Under the pieces are notes generated by a model. It made no database searches. It saw only the letters and a program-made list of their open reading frames with translations, and was not told the origin of the DNA. The position numbers and the translations under genes are program-made. Below are positions 47,917 through 58,998 of a DNA stretch of 64,000 nucleotides, piece after piece (the stretch's first letter is position 1; every line of letters starts with the position of its first letter). Source of the DNA: Semisulcospira habei (Eukaryota; Mollusca; Gastropoda; Semisulcospiridae). The stretch lies in the NCBI GenBank assembly GCA_036245525.1, contig BTPG01000003.1, positions 139,905,712 to 139,969,711 of the forward strand. The letters are read 5' to 3'.

Positions 47917-48070
47917 AACCCTTTGCGTGTCGGCAGCGGTTTTTGTCTCAATGATTCCTACAGGATTAAACTGTGGCTGTCATCAATAATTAACCCCGTT
48001 ACTGCCGGATACTAGAGACATTGATCCTCATGTATGAATCATCGCGACAAAAACCGCTACCGACACGCAC
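47917..48070. mobile_element. Palindrome family F, copy F1, interrupted
   Basis: Left arm TAACCCTTTGCGTGTCGGC with TTTTTGTCTCAATGATTCC, right arm GAATCATCGCGACAAAAACC GCTACCGACACGC. About 65 bp starting TTAACCCCGTTACTGCC and containing GATCCTCATG (family A left part) separates them. Confidence 0.75.
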
Positions 48071-48490
48071 AGGGCACGCACTTGTTCATTTTGGAACGCT
48101 GGCATTTAAGTGAAAACGTTGACAATCAGATATCAAAGTTATTCAACTGTCCCGGACACCTTTGTTCTTTCGCTGTTTCGAAATGTTAAATAATCGGCTA
48201 GAATGTGTTCTTTTATTTCATTTTTGTTTTATATGTGTGTGCGCTGTTTTGTTTCCTTCTGCGTTCGTCTGTGCATGCGTGTAGACGTGCATGCGTAATA
48301 AATACAGTCTGCTTCGCTTACAAGGTTGGATATAACAAAAGTCGGATATAACAACTCTTTTTTCGAAGTTCCCGACAGCACTTTTGTCCACGTAAATTAC
48401 TTCCCTTATAACAAACATCGGATAAAACATCAAGAAACATTGCGTCCCCTGGCGACTTGTTATATCCGGAGTTTATGTATACGTACGTAT
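48071..48490. other. Unassigned spacer
   Basis: No gene; a small palindromic pair (ACAAAGTCGGATATAACAAC-like / GTTATATCCGG) lies around 48325-48475. Confidence 0.35.
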
Positions 48491-48496
48491 ATAATT

Positions 48497-48603
48497 GTGC
48501 GAAAAGGCCATCGGGCCGACCTCGGTTGCCTTTGGCCCGCGCACGGCTGTGCGCGGGCCAACGGCGGCCGACGTCGATCCGATGACATTTTGCGCATTGG
48601 GTA
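48497..48603. mobile_element. GC-rich palindrome family C, copy C6
   Basis: TTGTGCGAAAAGGCCATCGG left, GATGACATTTTGCGCATTG right; centre GCGCACGGCTGTGCGC. Confidence 0.85.
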
Positions 48604-48624
48604 ATTATATAATAATCAATTACT

Positions 48625-48830
48625 TTTTTTTCTTTCGAAACAAATGCGTCACCAAAAGCCATAGACGCTCAAACTGCACTCGATCAGAGAATTCTAAGGG
48701 GCGTAATTTTACACTTTCAATTCTGAGAGTGCTCTCTCCTACACGAATCCGTCACGGAAAGGACAGCTGATGTCCTGAAGATGCAATGCAAGCTGCCTAG
48801 TCTGGGGTTTCCCTGGCACTAGCATCTACA
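48625..48830. repeat. Family L repeat, diverged copy
   Basis: AAATGCGTCACCAAAAGCC, CTCGATCAGAGAATTCTAAG, GGACAGCTGATGTCCTGAAG and ATGCAATGCAAGCT match the arms at 6888-7100. No AT array or ribozyme motif here. 48831-49290 has no recognised gene. Confidence 0.75.
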
Positions 48831-49292
48831 GAGGAGAGCACTCTGTGTATTGTTATATGTACATCATATTTGTGTATAAAGAAACTTTGAAGTGTGGTAG
48901 GAAAATACCGTATTTCAGAAAAGTGGGAACAAAACACAACGGTATTATGTTTTCATCTGTGTGTTACTGTGTGTGCGGCGACCAAAAGTGACTACTAAAA
49001 CGGGTTGCTTTAGACAGGTGGCCTCATTACGCAGTGTCATCAGAGTAACATGGAAAAAAAACATAGGTATAAAAATGGGGGGGGTCTTATGGATAGGTGG
49101 TTGCTTTATACAGTTGGTCGCATTGAAAGGTGTCACTGTGTATTTGCCTGCTGCTATCTTCATTCATACTAACCGTGGCCCTGCGGCTAACCCTTTTGTG
49201 TCTGCAGCCACTGGTTCTGTTTCCAGTACAGATCGCTGCATGCACAAGGGGATTAACCTCTAAACAATACCGATGGGTTCATGCACAAGCGG

Positions 49293-49514
49293 GTTACTGA
49301 CAGTGACAGTGGTCGCAATTTGTGCGTTTCTGAAATCTTTCTTAATTCTACGCCAAACAGCTACCGTCGTCATGGATAAAAAGTAGGATCGGCAAGAGGC
49401 ATAGATCCTCATGAGCCCCCGCAACTGCGGGGGCTCATGAGGATCTATGCCTCTTGCATTGCAGTTGGGTTAGTGTTCGTCGGTTTTTTTTTCTGCCAGT
49501 GAACAGTGAAGGGG
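49293..49514 (+). mobile_element. Palindrome family A, copy A11
   Basis: Body TTACTGACAGTGACAGTGG, TTTCTGAAATCTTTCTTAAT; hairpin 49392-49457 near-perfect; right end CAGTGAACAGTGAAGGGG. Confidence 0.85.
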
Positions 49515-49697
49515 TCGATGCTGAATCGCAAAAGTACGCTCATTTTTCAAAAACTATATCTTGCCTAAAGCATTGCTCAATAACTGTCCCTTTCCTGGGA
49601 TGAATAGGGAAGTGATTTTCAATCAGGTTTCCTGCGCTTTTTCTAGAACAATTCATCATCCAGTGTAGGCGGTTCAAGGAAATTCTAGATATTTTCT

Positions 49698-49906
49698 TTA
49701 ACCCGTTCAGTGGCAGCTGACGCAGGCAGCGTTTCTGCAATCTTCGTGAATTCAACACCCCAAACCCCCTAGAAGCCCTAGGAATTCAAAGTGGTTTCAA
49801 CAAGAGGCATAGATCCTCATGAGCCCCCGCAATTGCGGGGCTCATGAGGTTCTATACATCTTGCAGTTGGGCGGTGTTCACATTTTCTCTGCAGTGAACG
49901 GATTAA
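49698..49906 (+). mobile_element. Palindrome family A, copy A12, full element
   Basis: 209 bp with clear inverted ends: TTAACCCGTTCAGTGGCAG and CTGCAGTGAACGGATTAA. Hairpin 49801-49864. Confidence 0.9.
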
Positions 49907-50108
49907 CCGCAAATCTCGTTTAGCGTGCAAGAATTTAAACGTACGCTATTGAAAACTTAATATTTCTTTGAGAACAAAATTGGTTTAAAAACAAAAGTTG
50001 AACGTTTGAATTTAACTGTTTGAACGTTTTGAGTTTAACTGTTTAAATGTGTGTGGGTTTAAGGACTACCATTCCAGACTCAAAGTCATTTATTTCTGGC
50101 AGGCAAAA

Positions 50109-50252
50109 GGTTAACGTCTTGTGCTGACCACAAAGGTGGTTTCAAAGACGGGGCACCGAATAGGGTCTAAACAAATGTTGACTCCAGCTGGATTCGAACC
50201 CGCGATCTTTCAGTAGAGAGTCATACTCTCTGCCACCTGAGCTCCCATATTG
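50109..50252 (-). mobile_element. tRNA-derived SINE, copy S2
   Basis: Minus strand: A-box-like TGGCAGAGAGT, B box GGTTCGAATCC (50200-50190), then the same body as S1 ending near the plus-strand TTAACGTCTTGTG. 49907-50108 has no feature. Confidence 0.75.
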
Positions 50253-50287
50253 ACTCTCCAATAAGGTTATGGGGTTAATGTGTGTGT

Positions 50288-50380
50288 TTAACCCTTTGAG
50301 TGTCGGTAGCAGTTTTAGTCGCGATGATTCCTTTAGGAATCATCGCGACTAAAACCGCTACCGACACCCAAAGGGTTAAC
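50288..50380. mobile_element. Palindrome family F, copy F2
   Basis: Palindromic from end to end: TTAACCCTTTGAGTGTCGGT through ATGATTCCT/AGGAATCAT to CCGACACCCAAAGGGTTAA, with very few mismatches. Confidence 0.9.
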
Positions 50381-50605
50381 ATATCGTCTCGTTTCGTTCA
50401 TTCTCCAGGTACTCTGGCTCTTCTGCTTTGGCACAGCTTTCAGACCACTTTATAAAATTCAAACACAACAATGTGAAACTGTCATAGCTGAGCTGACACT
50501 TAGCACTGCGTCAATGTCCTGCGTTAGTCTTGTACTGTGTTTATCTTCAAAGTGAACTTGTAATCCAGACCAACAAGTTGACTGCCAAGCGTGTAATATG
50601 CAGGG

Positions 50606-50712
50606 AAGAACCTTACGGAGAAATAAACGCGCTTAGAACAGACAGTGGCAACTCAATTGTGTTGTAACTGTCTTTTCTAAGCGTGTTTCTTTTTCCGTTA
50701 CGTTGTTCTCTA
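50606..50712. mobile_element. Palindrome family I, copy I3
   Basis: AGAACCTTACGGAGAAATAA, GCGCTTAGAACAGACAGT, centre CAATTGTGTTG, then TGTCTTTTCTAAGCGTGTTT and CCGTTACGTTGTTCT. Confidence 0.8.
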
Positions 50713-50797
50713 CGAAGTGAATGCGTCTGTTTTACGTGAGCGTGCGTGTTGGGTTCAGTTCGTGGCGCTTTGAGCCGATTGATTGAATCGAGTAAAT

Positions 50798-50890
50798 GAT
50801 ATAATAAATAATAATAATAATGTACATTTATATAGCGCTTATCCTCCAAATGAATGATGCTCTAATCGCTTTACAAGATCAAAAATCACA
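50798..50890 (-). mobile_element. L2-like LINE 3' tail, minus strand
   Basis: Minus strand: AAAGCGATTAGAGC, then AAGCGCTATATAAATGTACA and an ATT run. Confidence 0.65.
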
Positions 50891-50929
50891 GAGCAAAAAT
50901 TACAAGCAGGTAAAAGCTACGATGAATGC

Positions 50930-51462
50930 TACAAAAACTATTGTTTTCATTTTTACGTCACACGACCAATTACTTTAGCGCAAACCGTACCATGTGACCT
51001 GGATACAAAAACCCTTGTAGCGACAACTGGCCGAATTTTTATAGCTCTCTTTCTGACGAGTCTTGAATGCCAGTTTTGTTCTATAAAAGATCATCAAAAC
51101 GGTATAAAGTACAAAATTACTTAGTGTTGTTCGAAACAACAGGCACACTAATGGAGACGGCAACGTCATGAAAGATTTTAAATTACGTCATAATTAAATT
51201 ATGTATAAATGCATATTCCTTTGTCGTCAGTCATGTCTGACGTGATCCAGATCGGAAGATTTCTTTTTGATTTTTTTTACTAAAACATGGGATCAATTAT
51301 TGGTATCAGGGGCTTGCTGCATGGACCCTTGTAGGCCTTCGGGAGGTCAAAGGAACCATTGTACCCATCAGGCCTTCGGCCTTTGGAGTAGAATGGCTCC
51401 GTCTACCTCCCTCAGGCCTACAAGGGTCCGTGTAGCAAACCCCTGCGACCAATAACTTATAG
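50930..51462. repeat. Dispersed repeat family J, copy J2
   Basis: Matches J1 throughout and ends in a longer foldback: GGTATCAGGGGCTTGCTGC at 51301 against GTAGCAAACCCCTGCGACC at 51432-51450, with inner GGACCCTTGTAGGCCT / AGGCCTACAAGGGTCC. 51463-51710 has no feature. Confidence 0.8.
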
Positions 51463-51712
51463 AGTGACACATATCAAAATATATATAATGAGTATAATGA
51501 TATCGTTCTATAAGGAAAAGAGATCTAAAATCTAGGAGACTAAACTTAACGGCATCGGGATCAGAAAATGAATATTCAAAGGACAAAAGATTAGAAACAA
51601 AACATCGGTATACAAGGTTCTAGATTCAATTTTATTTATTCCGTTGTCCCCTTTAGGCGTGTGGAGGAAATTATCATGAAATATAACAGGAATGATAAAA
51701 ACGTTCAACGTT

Positions 51713-51818
51713 TAGGGCTTAACGTCTTTTGTCCTCTACGAAGGTACCAACTGCATTCGAACCCGAAATCTTTCGGAAGAGAGTCAAACGCTCTGTCACC
51801 CAGCCACCCAGCTTCCCA
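51713..51818 (-). mobile_element. tRNA-derived SINE, copy S3
   Basis: Minus strand: TGGCTGGGTGAC (A-box-like), GGTTCGAATGC (B box), body ending ACGTTAAGCC. Shorter than S1/S2. 51819-52405 has no recognised gene. Confidence 0.7.
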
Positions 51819-52408
51819 AAACAGCAATGTTGAATTTACACTTGTTACACCGCAACCATTTCCTCGCCCCAAGCTTAGTCAAGAAACCGGAAATCGCTCG
51901 TTTCCGTTTGCAAATAGCCGCAGCGGTGAGCTGCTGATTGAGTGAATGCTTAGACAGCTCAAAGTATTCTTCATTGTGAAATGAAATGATTTCGAACCGA
52001 GTTTAACTCGCGCAGAAAACGACTAGCAGTGAAGATCAAAAAAATATGCCGACTTTAGAGATCGGAACTATTCTGTACTGAATCTTGGGGCTTGGAAGTT
52101 GTTCGGGTCTAACAACACTGATTTCATAAAGACAGCTTATGTTTACTAGCAGTGAAGTGGTTAATAGCAAACCGTTCCACTATCTTTTTTCCTCTTCCGC
52201 TGCTTTGCCGCATCTTTTAATCTTCCGCCCAATGAGTTAAAAAAATCGCGTTAGAATAACCCCCGGAATTTAAAATAACATTGAAAGCTGATCCCAGCGA
52301 ATCAGACAGAAAGAACTATAGTTTTCTGTTTCAAAGATAAAACTATCAAATCAAGAGTTTACCTGGATTAGGCCGCATTTGGAATAATGGACGAAAGATT
52401 AGAAATCC

Positions 52409-52503
52409 AGGGCCTGTTTGCACGTGTGAGCTTAGTCCTGCCCCAGCCACCAAGCAAGGTGCTCCGCTGTCGCAGGACTAAGCTCACTCAACTGACCCCA
52501 GGC
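52409..52503. mobile_element. Palindrome family H, copy H2, centre deleted
   Basis: GGGCCTGTTTGCACGTGTGA, CTTAGTCCTGCCCCAGCCAC left; CGCAGGACTAAGCTCACTCA ACTGACCCC right. Confidence 0.8.
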
Positions 52504-52628
52504 TATTTGATCTGGTCTGTGATATTTGACCTTACGGAGGCAAGCCACAAGGCTCAAAATCAGAGCAGCACACAATAATGTCACCTCTTTAATGCAAGCG
52601 GACGCGGATTCTGTTTCGGGAATCTTTG

Positions 52629-52831
52629 TTAACCCATTTAACCCCAAGGCCACATTTCCAAAGTTTGGAGGTGTTACCATAAGATTGTATACCAGTTGCA
52701 GGAAATGGAAGGAGCATGATCATTCAAGGGTAGTGCCAGATGAGCTTGGCGCCTGAAGGCGCCCAGCTCATCTGGCACTACCCTTGAATTATCATGGTCC
52801 ATCCAACTCCTGCTGTAGGGCATTGGGTTAA
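52629..52831. mobile_element. Palindrome family B, full element
   Basis: TTAACCCATTTAACCCC to TAGGGCATTGGGTTAA (203 bp). Core 52712-52800; both inner arms carry GATGAGCT/AGCTCATC instead of the usual GATTAGCT. Confidence 0.9.
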
Positions 52832-53205
52832 TTTCAAATCCAAAGGTAGGAGGTAAGCGACAAGCGTGTGTGTGCCACCGTAACATTTCTAGCGGATACA
52901 TTTACAAAGAGGAGTAGGCAAAGAGGACGGGGATCGGGGGATCCCAAAACTCCAAAGAAGGGACTTTGATAGAGCATTTTGAAGTATTTTGGGCTAGGGG
53001 GCGGATGGTGGGTTTGTTCCGGAACCCCTCCCACGCCGTCACCTCCACCGCCCCTCCCCCAATTAAAAAAAATAATAAATAAATAAAATAAAATAAAATA
53101 AAAAGCTCCGCTTATACAACACTTAAATTTACGTAAAAAGGTGGGGTTTTTTTTTTTTAATGAGTGATTGATGATGCCATGTGTGTTGTATGGGCAGACA
53201 GTGAA
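52832..53205. other. Unassigned spacer
   Basis: Contains a G/C-rich stretch near 52920-53050 and AAATA repeats at 53070-53100. No gene. Confidence 0.4.
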
Positions 53206-53308
53206 TTTCCCCGTGAGGGATTAATAAAGTATTATTGTATTGTATTTATTGTATTGTATTGTATTGTATTGTATTGTATTGTATTGTATTGTATTGTATT
53301 GTATTGTC
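53206..53308 (+). mobile_element. LINE/SINE 3' end with (GTATT)n tail
   Basis: TCCCCGTGAGGGATTAATAA AGTATT followed by about 13 TATTG units, a common LINE 3'-terminus motif. Confidence 0.6.
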
Positions 53309-53519
53309 TCATATTTGTCCTTGAACAAAATAGTTCGTCGTAATTTGCGTAGCACTATAATTATTTTAGCGACGTGCTTCCCCCAGGGGAAGCTGTCTGA
53401 ATTTCACGAAGGAACAGTATGAGAGTGACAGTCGACAGCAAGCATGCAAAAATAGCAACAATCACAACATGAACAATTAAAATAAATAAAATTACTATAG
53501 GCTTAAAACTAGTCACCGC

Positions 53520-53640
53520 AACACAGCAACAAAAACAACTTCAAGTACAACGACAACAGCAACAACAATAACGAATAACGACAACAACGACGAAGACGAA
53601 AACAACCACCACCACAACAACAACAATAACAACATATTTT
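53520..53640. repeat. (AAC)n-like low-complexity stretch
   Basis: Degenerate AAC/ACA triplets; nothing else recognised in 53310-53760. Confidence 0.7.
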
Positions 53641-53770
53641 TAAAGTAAAACGTCTGCCAGACTTAATCTGACCAAATGCAATTTAATTCAGCGTTGGGCC
53701 CCAAGAGAGATTCTGACAATTGTTATCTGTGTCACATCAGACTCCTAGCTAGAGCCAACACGACCCATCT

Positions 53771-53834
53771 GCAAGAGACATGATCCACATGAGCCCCCGC
53801 AGATGCAGGGGCTCATGAGGATCTATGCCTCTTG
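53771..53834. mobile_element. Palindrome family A, copy A13
   Basis: GCAAGAGACATGATCCACAT left arm, GGGGCTCATGAGGATCTATG right arm. Confidence 0.8.
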
Positions 53835-53866
53835 TCGTGTTTCATTCATTTTATAGATCTGCATAT

Positions 53867-54059
53867 TAACCCATTCAGTCCTGACGCACTACAGCAAGAG
53901 ATGGGTCGATCATGATAATTCAAGGGTAGTGCCAGATTAGCTTGGCGCCTGTCGGCGCCAAGCTAATCTGGCACTGCCCTTGAATTATCATGGTCGACCC
54001 ATCTCCTGCAACTGGTGCATAGTCATTGGATGACGCCTCCGTCGGGCTGAATGAGTTAA
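53867..54059. mobile_element. Palindrome family B, full element, clear TIRs
   Basis: 193 bp. Ends TTAACCCATTCAGTCCTGAC and CGTCGGGCTGAATGAGTTAA are inverted repeats of each other; hairpin 53906-53998 nearly perfect. Confidence 0.9.
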
Positions 54060-54665
54060 CATTGCACGGCTTGTTTGTTAGATCTGTATCACGAGCATAG
54101 CAGACGTTTTCTCAGACGGTCGAGACAATGCATTGTTGGACAGCCTCTGATTTTTCACACTACAGCCTCCATAATGTGAGTGCTGCTCCGTGAATCTGGA
54201 CCTTAGGATCTAAATGATGTGTGCGTGATGACCTGCGATTCTGGACCTTAGGGATCTGCAGCCGTAAGGCCTAAAGTCACAGACCCGGCAGCTGCCGACG
54301 TTGATCGTACAAGCGATTGCCAAAAGTTAGGGAGACGCACGCTTGAGCGAAACAGCAGACAGAATACAATTTTGTTGCTTATCTGCAGAGTCAAGGGGTC
54401 AGATTGTGTCTTGATGTAGTATGGGGTTCGGGGTGGATTGTGAGGAGGAGGGGGGGGGGGTTGAGGGGAAGGGGGATGAGGAGGGATGGTGGAGTGGGGG
54501 AATGGACAAGGTCGGGGCCTGTGGGGTGAGCAGGAAAGATGTCTGAAGCGTCCAATACTGTCCTCCCGGGCGCCGTCGTACGTTTTAACTCACCACGGCT
54601 AGTGGACGCCAAATTGTGTTTCTGAAATCATTGTAATAGTCTCCGGTTCCTGGCAGTAAAGAGCT
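54060..54665. other. Spacer with degenerate palindrome remnants
   Basis: Weak family K remnant (CTGGACCTTAGGGATCTGC ... TCACAGACC, 54225-54290), a G-rich tract (54440-54500) and the right part of an A-like element (TTTCTGAAATCATTG, CTGGCAGTAAAGAGC) before G2. Confidence 0.45.
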
Positions 54666-54668
54666 AAC

Positions 54669-54717
54669 TCATTCGCGGCCAGCCGCATCCGGATGCGGCT
54701 TGCCGCGAATGAATTAA
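54669..54717. mobile_element. Palindrome family G, copy G2, short
   Basis: CTAACTCATTCGCGGCCAGC / GCTTGCCGCGAATGAATTAA around CCGCATCCGGATGCGG. Confidence 0.8.
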
Positions 54718-54814
54718 GAGATCGCAGTATCTTGTTTGCCAATGTTTTTAGTACGTCTTACAATATTGCTGGACAAAAGGACTCACTTAAATTATGAAGT
54801 TTGATTGTCGTAAA

Positions 54815-55085
54815 ATGAAAGACTTTTCTACTCTTCGTCTCCTTTATACGCAGGAGAGCTCCTTCTAGGCTCCAAAGGAAAACATCTGATCCGTGTGCCT
54901 ACTGACATGAATTGTGAAAAGAGAAGATATACTTTATTCTCCCCAACAATGTGGAAAATTAAAAAAAAAATAACAATAAAAGAAAAGAAAAAGAAGGGTA
55001 GACATGTCTTAGCTGAGGTAGTACAACATCGATAGCCCTTTTTATCGGTGAATTTTAGCAATCGAAACCTGCCATAGAGCAGATT
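54815..55085. repeat. Dispersed repeat family M, copy M2
   Basis: Aligns with 46630-46830; contains an extra A-rich stretch. Confidence 0.5.
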
Positions 55086-55131
55086 GCATTAAGTTTACGC
55101 CAAAGTGCCCCAGCCGTCCGAAGTGGCTGCA

Positions 55132-55198
55132 GCAAGAGGCATAGATCCTCATGAGCCTCCGCGACTGCGGGGGCTCATGAGGAGCTATGCCTCTTGCA
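55132..55198. mobile_element. Palindrome family A, copy A14
   Basis: Hairpin with GCAAGAGGCATAGATCCTCA and complement, two arm mismatches. 55200-55600 has no recognised gene. Confidence 0.85.
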
Positions 55199-55604
55199 CT
55201 TGGGTGACGTATATCAGATGGGTGTGGGGGTGGTCAGGATGAAGAATCGACAAAAAGGTAGGTGATCTTTAGCAGAAAGGGAAGAATTTGCCCGCATACG
55301 GACCAGGCAATAATAGTCCTTTCTAGCATGACAAATCGAAATGCTCACATCATTTTGCTGTGATTTGTTTTCTTCTTTTTTTTTTGGTATCCCCATCTAT
55401 CCGACCGTATTTTTCATAATATGACACATCCCATATTTTGCAATTTTCCAGCGTTCCAAATCGACCATAATTGTGAACATGTGTGCCGCGATCGAAGTCG
55501 CTAGCTTTGATTTTTTTTCTACCAGCATCTTTCTGAAGTTATACACTTTGCAGTGCCCACCACCATTTCTTCACTGCCGAGAAAGCGTGAGCACGATCAA
55601 GTAG

Positions 55605-55670
55605 CAAAAGACATAGATCCTCATGAGCCCCCGCAGTTGCGGGGGCTCATGAGGATCTATGCCTCTTTGC
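55605..55670. mobile_element. Palindrome family A, copy A15
   Basis: GCAAAAGACATAGATCCTCA left, near-complement right, inverted orientation of flanks (TTTCAGAAACATTAATTGCG at 55744 belongs to its body). Ends near GGTTAAAC at 55783. Confidence 0.85.
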
Positions 55671-55825
55671 TTGCACCTCTTTGTATGGATCCGTGTTCCT
55701 TGGACGGCTGGGGCTCTGTTTTTTTGTAATGAATGAACAAAGATTTCAGAAACATTAATTGCGACCGCTGGTAGTTAAGGGGTTAAACCCTATTCTCTCC
55801 CCTCTACCTCTGCTCCCTTCACCCT

Positions 55826-55846
55826 TCCTCCCCCCCCCCCCCCCCC
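55826..55846. repeat. Poly-C run
   Basis: About 20 C within C-rich DNA; no gene in 55790-56020. Confidence 0.85.
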
Positions 55847-56022
55847 GGCTCCATCCCACACACACACACACATGTACACAAACCCTTCTCTCCCCTCCAA
55901 TTTTGTTTGTTTCGAATAGAGTTGCAAGTAAATTCACCTAATTACCATCACTTCGTTCCCCCTCCCTCCCCAGCCCACCTCATCAGCCCCAATCCCCCCA
56001 CCCACCCCCTTACTTTTCTTTC

Positions 56023-56470
56023 TTTAAAGTAATATTACGCGTAAATTTGAAGACACATTTCCCCCCACCCCCCACCCCACCCCCCTTATTTTTCTTTCTT
56101 TAACGTATCATTACTTGTAAATCTGAAGAAACATTTCAGCACTATTTGTGGTTATTATGCCTTGTCGAGACACTTAATGAACATTAACAGCAGTTTGGAC
56201 GCGTGGCAAAAGCACGCGCGTATTCGCACTTGTTTATTCTGCGCAGCCTTTAGCGTCTCAATCTATGTTTAACTGTTTCTCGTACTGACAGCGTTCTATT
56301 TATAGAACGGATTGAAGTCATTGTCAAATTACTTGATATAAAGACGACGTGTGGTGAACTGGATTGTCCTGTGTTTAAATGAACCATAACTAGACCTGTG
56401 TGTAGCGTTTCGTAACCATCTGTTACAGCAGTGTATCTTTGAACAGTTACGGCGGTAGTGGGCCTTCAAC
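56023..56470 (+). mobile_element. MITE family D, copy D7, duplicated left end
   Basis: The left end occurs twice (CTTTAAAGTAATATTACGCG at 56023 and CTTTAACGTATCATTACTTG at 56098), separated by C-rich DNA. The rest is full length to GCGGTAGTGGGCCTTCAA. Confidence 0.85.
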
Positions 56471-56667
56471 AACAAAAAAAGTCTTCATTTGTGCGTAGGC
56501 CACACTTGACCATAGCACAGCACAATCTTGTAAGCAAAATGTCCCCGGGCAGACTTCGACTAGAGTTGGCTTCGCACAAGCCAACTCAGGCAAGAGGTCG
56601 AGTAGAGGACGTTTTCTATTTTGGGACATCTCCAAAGCTGAAGAGGGCAGACATGGGTTAAAGCTTT

Positions 56668-56770
56668 AACCCGTGGACTGTCGGATGTTTTTTTTTTTTT
56701 GTTGTTTGTTCGCGATGACTCCTGCTGGAATCGTCGTGACAAAAACCGATACTGATAGCGAAAAGGTTAA
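56668..56770. mobile_element. Palindrome family F, copy F3
   Basis: TTAACCCGTGGACTGTCGGA left, GACAAAAACCGATACTGATA and AAAGGTTAA right; left arm expanded by a T run. Confidence 0.75.
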
Positions 56771-56861
56771 CTTGACACGTGATTGTCATTCTTCTTTTTT
56801 TGTTGACGCATAAAAAAAACATAGTCCTCATCCGTATTTTGTAGAAGAAAAATAATTGTGC

Positions 56862-57078
56862 TTAACCCTTTCATTACCGAGAAAAACTGAAATCATCCAA
56901 CTGCAAGAGGTATAGATCTTCATGAGCCCCCGCAATTGCGGGGGCTCATGAGGATCTATCCCTCTTGCTGAAGCCACTCTGTGTCTATGTTCCTTCGACG
57001 ACTGAGAGATCTTTGACGTTGAATTTAAATTCATTATTTTAAAGACGCAGACTGTGTTCGCTGGCAGTAAAAGGTTAA
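56862..57078 (-). mobile_element. Palindrome family A, copy A16, full element
   Basis: 217 bp, TTAACCCTTTCATTACCGAG to CTGGCAGTAAAAGGTTAA. Hairpin 56903-56968; inverted relative to A11. Confidence 0.85.
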
Positions 57079-57133
57079 CTTCTTCGTCAATTGTTCTTGT
57101 AAAATGAAAATCATCATGAAGCCGTAATAATAT

Positions 57134-57218
57134 CCCCCCCCCCCCCACCTCCCACCTTCTTTCTCCGTAATCTCCTTCCCTCCCCCTCCCCCCTCCCCAC
57201 CCCCACCCCCTCCCCCGA
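57134..57218. repeat. C-rich tract
   Basis: Poly-C and CCCT/CCCA runs; 57219-57660 has no recognised gene. Confidence 0.8.
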
Positions 57219-57667
57219 AAAGGAGAAAAGGAAAAACAAGTGTATCCAGATCTTTTCAATAACTCACAATCGGTGCTTTTCGTGTTTCTTACCACCCAGC
57301 TACGTGGGTTTTTCTTTTCTTTCCAATTTATTTTGAACTTTTTGCATCTTATCGTCACCGCTGCGGAATCAGACATTAGTGAAGCGACCTGACGGTGCCG
57401 TCAATCCGCCGCGCATGAAGACATTCATATTAGTTAAAGCAGCCTATTGCAGTTCAAGAGACTCTTTTTTTCAAGATGCTCAAACGGCGCCGCAGTATTC
57501 AAAGCTGGTTCTTTGCAAGCCTGCTGCTACTAAGCGCTCATTTTTTGTTTAAACCTCCACCCTGCTACTAGCTCTAGTGCATAAGACATTATTTTCCTGT
57601 AAGTTTCAATTTCACAGTCCCTGGCAGGGCCCGCTCTTTCAGAACAGAGGATCTTGGAGTATATACT

Positions 57668-57757
57668 GACGAGCAAAAGAAATGTGACATCATTCGAATA
57701 ATCGGAAACACTGCAGTGTTTCCGTTGACTCGCATGATGTCGCATTTAGATGCTCGT
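57668..57757. repeat. 90-bp imperfect palindrome
   Basis: GACGAGCA...ATGTGACATCA...CGGAAACACTG meets CAGTGTTTCCG...TGATGTCGCAT...TGCTCGTC. Not one of the other families. 57760-58120 has no gene. Confidence 0.75.
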
Positions 57758-58129
57758 CGTTATATAAATTGCGAGCTACGACTGTGAGTACACGCACTTT
57801 TCAAGGTGGAATACGTTTCTTTCATTTCATGTCCCTCCCAAAAATAATCTGTCCGCTTCATCGCCTTTCGTCTCCATCATAAAATAAAATCACATCACCA
57901 TGACAATATCATTTTCCGGCAAAATTGTCCATCTTCTTCAGTCACGCAACTGTCAACGCTAAATAAATAACGTCAAATTTGAATAAATAAAGCATGTTGG
58001 CCGTCGAAGCAATAACGTCAAATTTGATTTTTATAAAAGTATGGCGACTACCAGTTTTTGATTTTTTTTCTTGTTGTTGTTGTTGTTGTTTTTTGTGCTG
58101 TCGAATCACATAAAAAAACACCCAGCTGA

Positions 58130-58188
58130 AAGAGGCATAAATCCTCATGAGTCCCCGCGACTGCGGGGACTCATGAGGATTTATGCCT
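58130..58188. mobile_element. Palindrome family A, copy A17, variant arms
   Basis: AGGCATAAATCCTCATGAGT CCCCGC is perfectly complementary to the right arm; two family positions are changed on both arms. Confidence 0.85.
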
Positions 58189-58189
58189 T

Positions 58190-58795
58190 CCTGGTCGCAT
58201 TTATATATGTGTTTCCTGCCTCTGATTAGGTTTCATACGCATCATATACATATCGCCAAGCCACTGACAGTCAAAGTTTAATATGTACAGATCGGTAACC
58301 GTCGACATGAAATATTACACGTATAGGATTTAAATTATATATAGCCCCTGGTTTTCTGTAATACGAGTGGGAATGAAAGTTAATCACGAAAACGACTGAT
58401 TGAAAAAAAGGTCCATAACATCTTGAATATTGGACTTTTCTAGTATTTTCCATAAGTACTCGTTTTTCAGTCATTTATTTCGGTTAATTGCGCGTGCGCC
58501 ATTCATCTATGCACGTGTGTAACCTCTGCCATTTTATGGCAGAAGCCACTGTGTCCATTTTTGAGAAAAATAAATTTTTCATTGTATATAAAGGAAAGTC
58601 TCGCTTTTCTCAAAAATGGATATATTCTCTTTTGCAAAATCACAGCAGAAATATAACGTATTATCTCCTACTATTTTGGGTTTAATGTCCTTAATGCGCT
58701 CTGTGAGATGAATGTATTTAACGCATGCATGAGTTGGTATTAGGTGATACCTAAGCCATCAGAATTTGTAATCAAACTTTGCAGATCTATAGAAC
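58190..58795. other. Unassigned spacer
   Basis: AT-rich; a loose inverted pair (CCATTTTTGAGAAAAATAAA / complement-like TTCTCAAAAATGG at 58607-58619) is present. No gene. Confidence 0.35.
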
Positions 58796-58826
58796 AGAAC
58801 AGACCAGAACAGAACAGACCAGAACA
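58793..58826. repeat. Short AGAACAGACC repeat
   Basis: Three to four tandem AGAACAGACC/AGAACAGA units. Confidence 0.8.
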
Positions 58827-58998
58827 CCATTATGCGCAATGATCGGCTTAACACGCGCCGGCGGATCCAAGCAAAACCCTGGTGTTCATATGAAACCTCG
58901 TAATTAGCATCATATTTGTTTAGGTGTAAAACGGGGAAAAGCTGTTGACGTTTTAATCAGAATTCGTGATCTGAGGCTCTCCGAACAAAAGAAACTAA

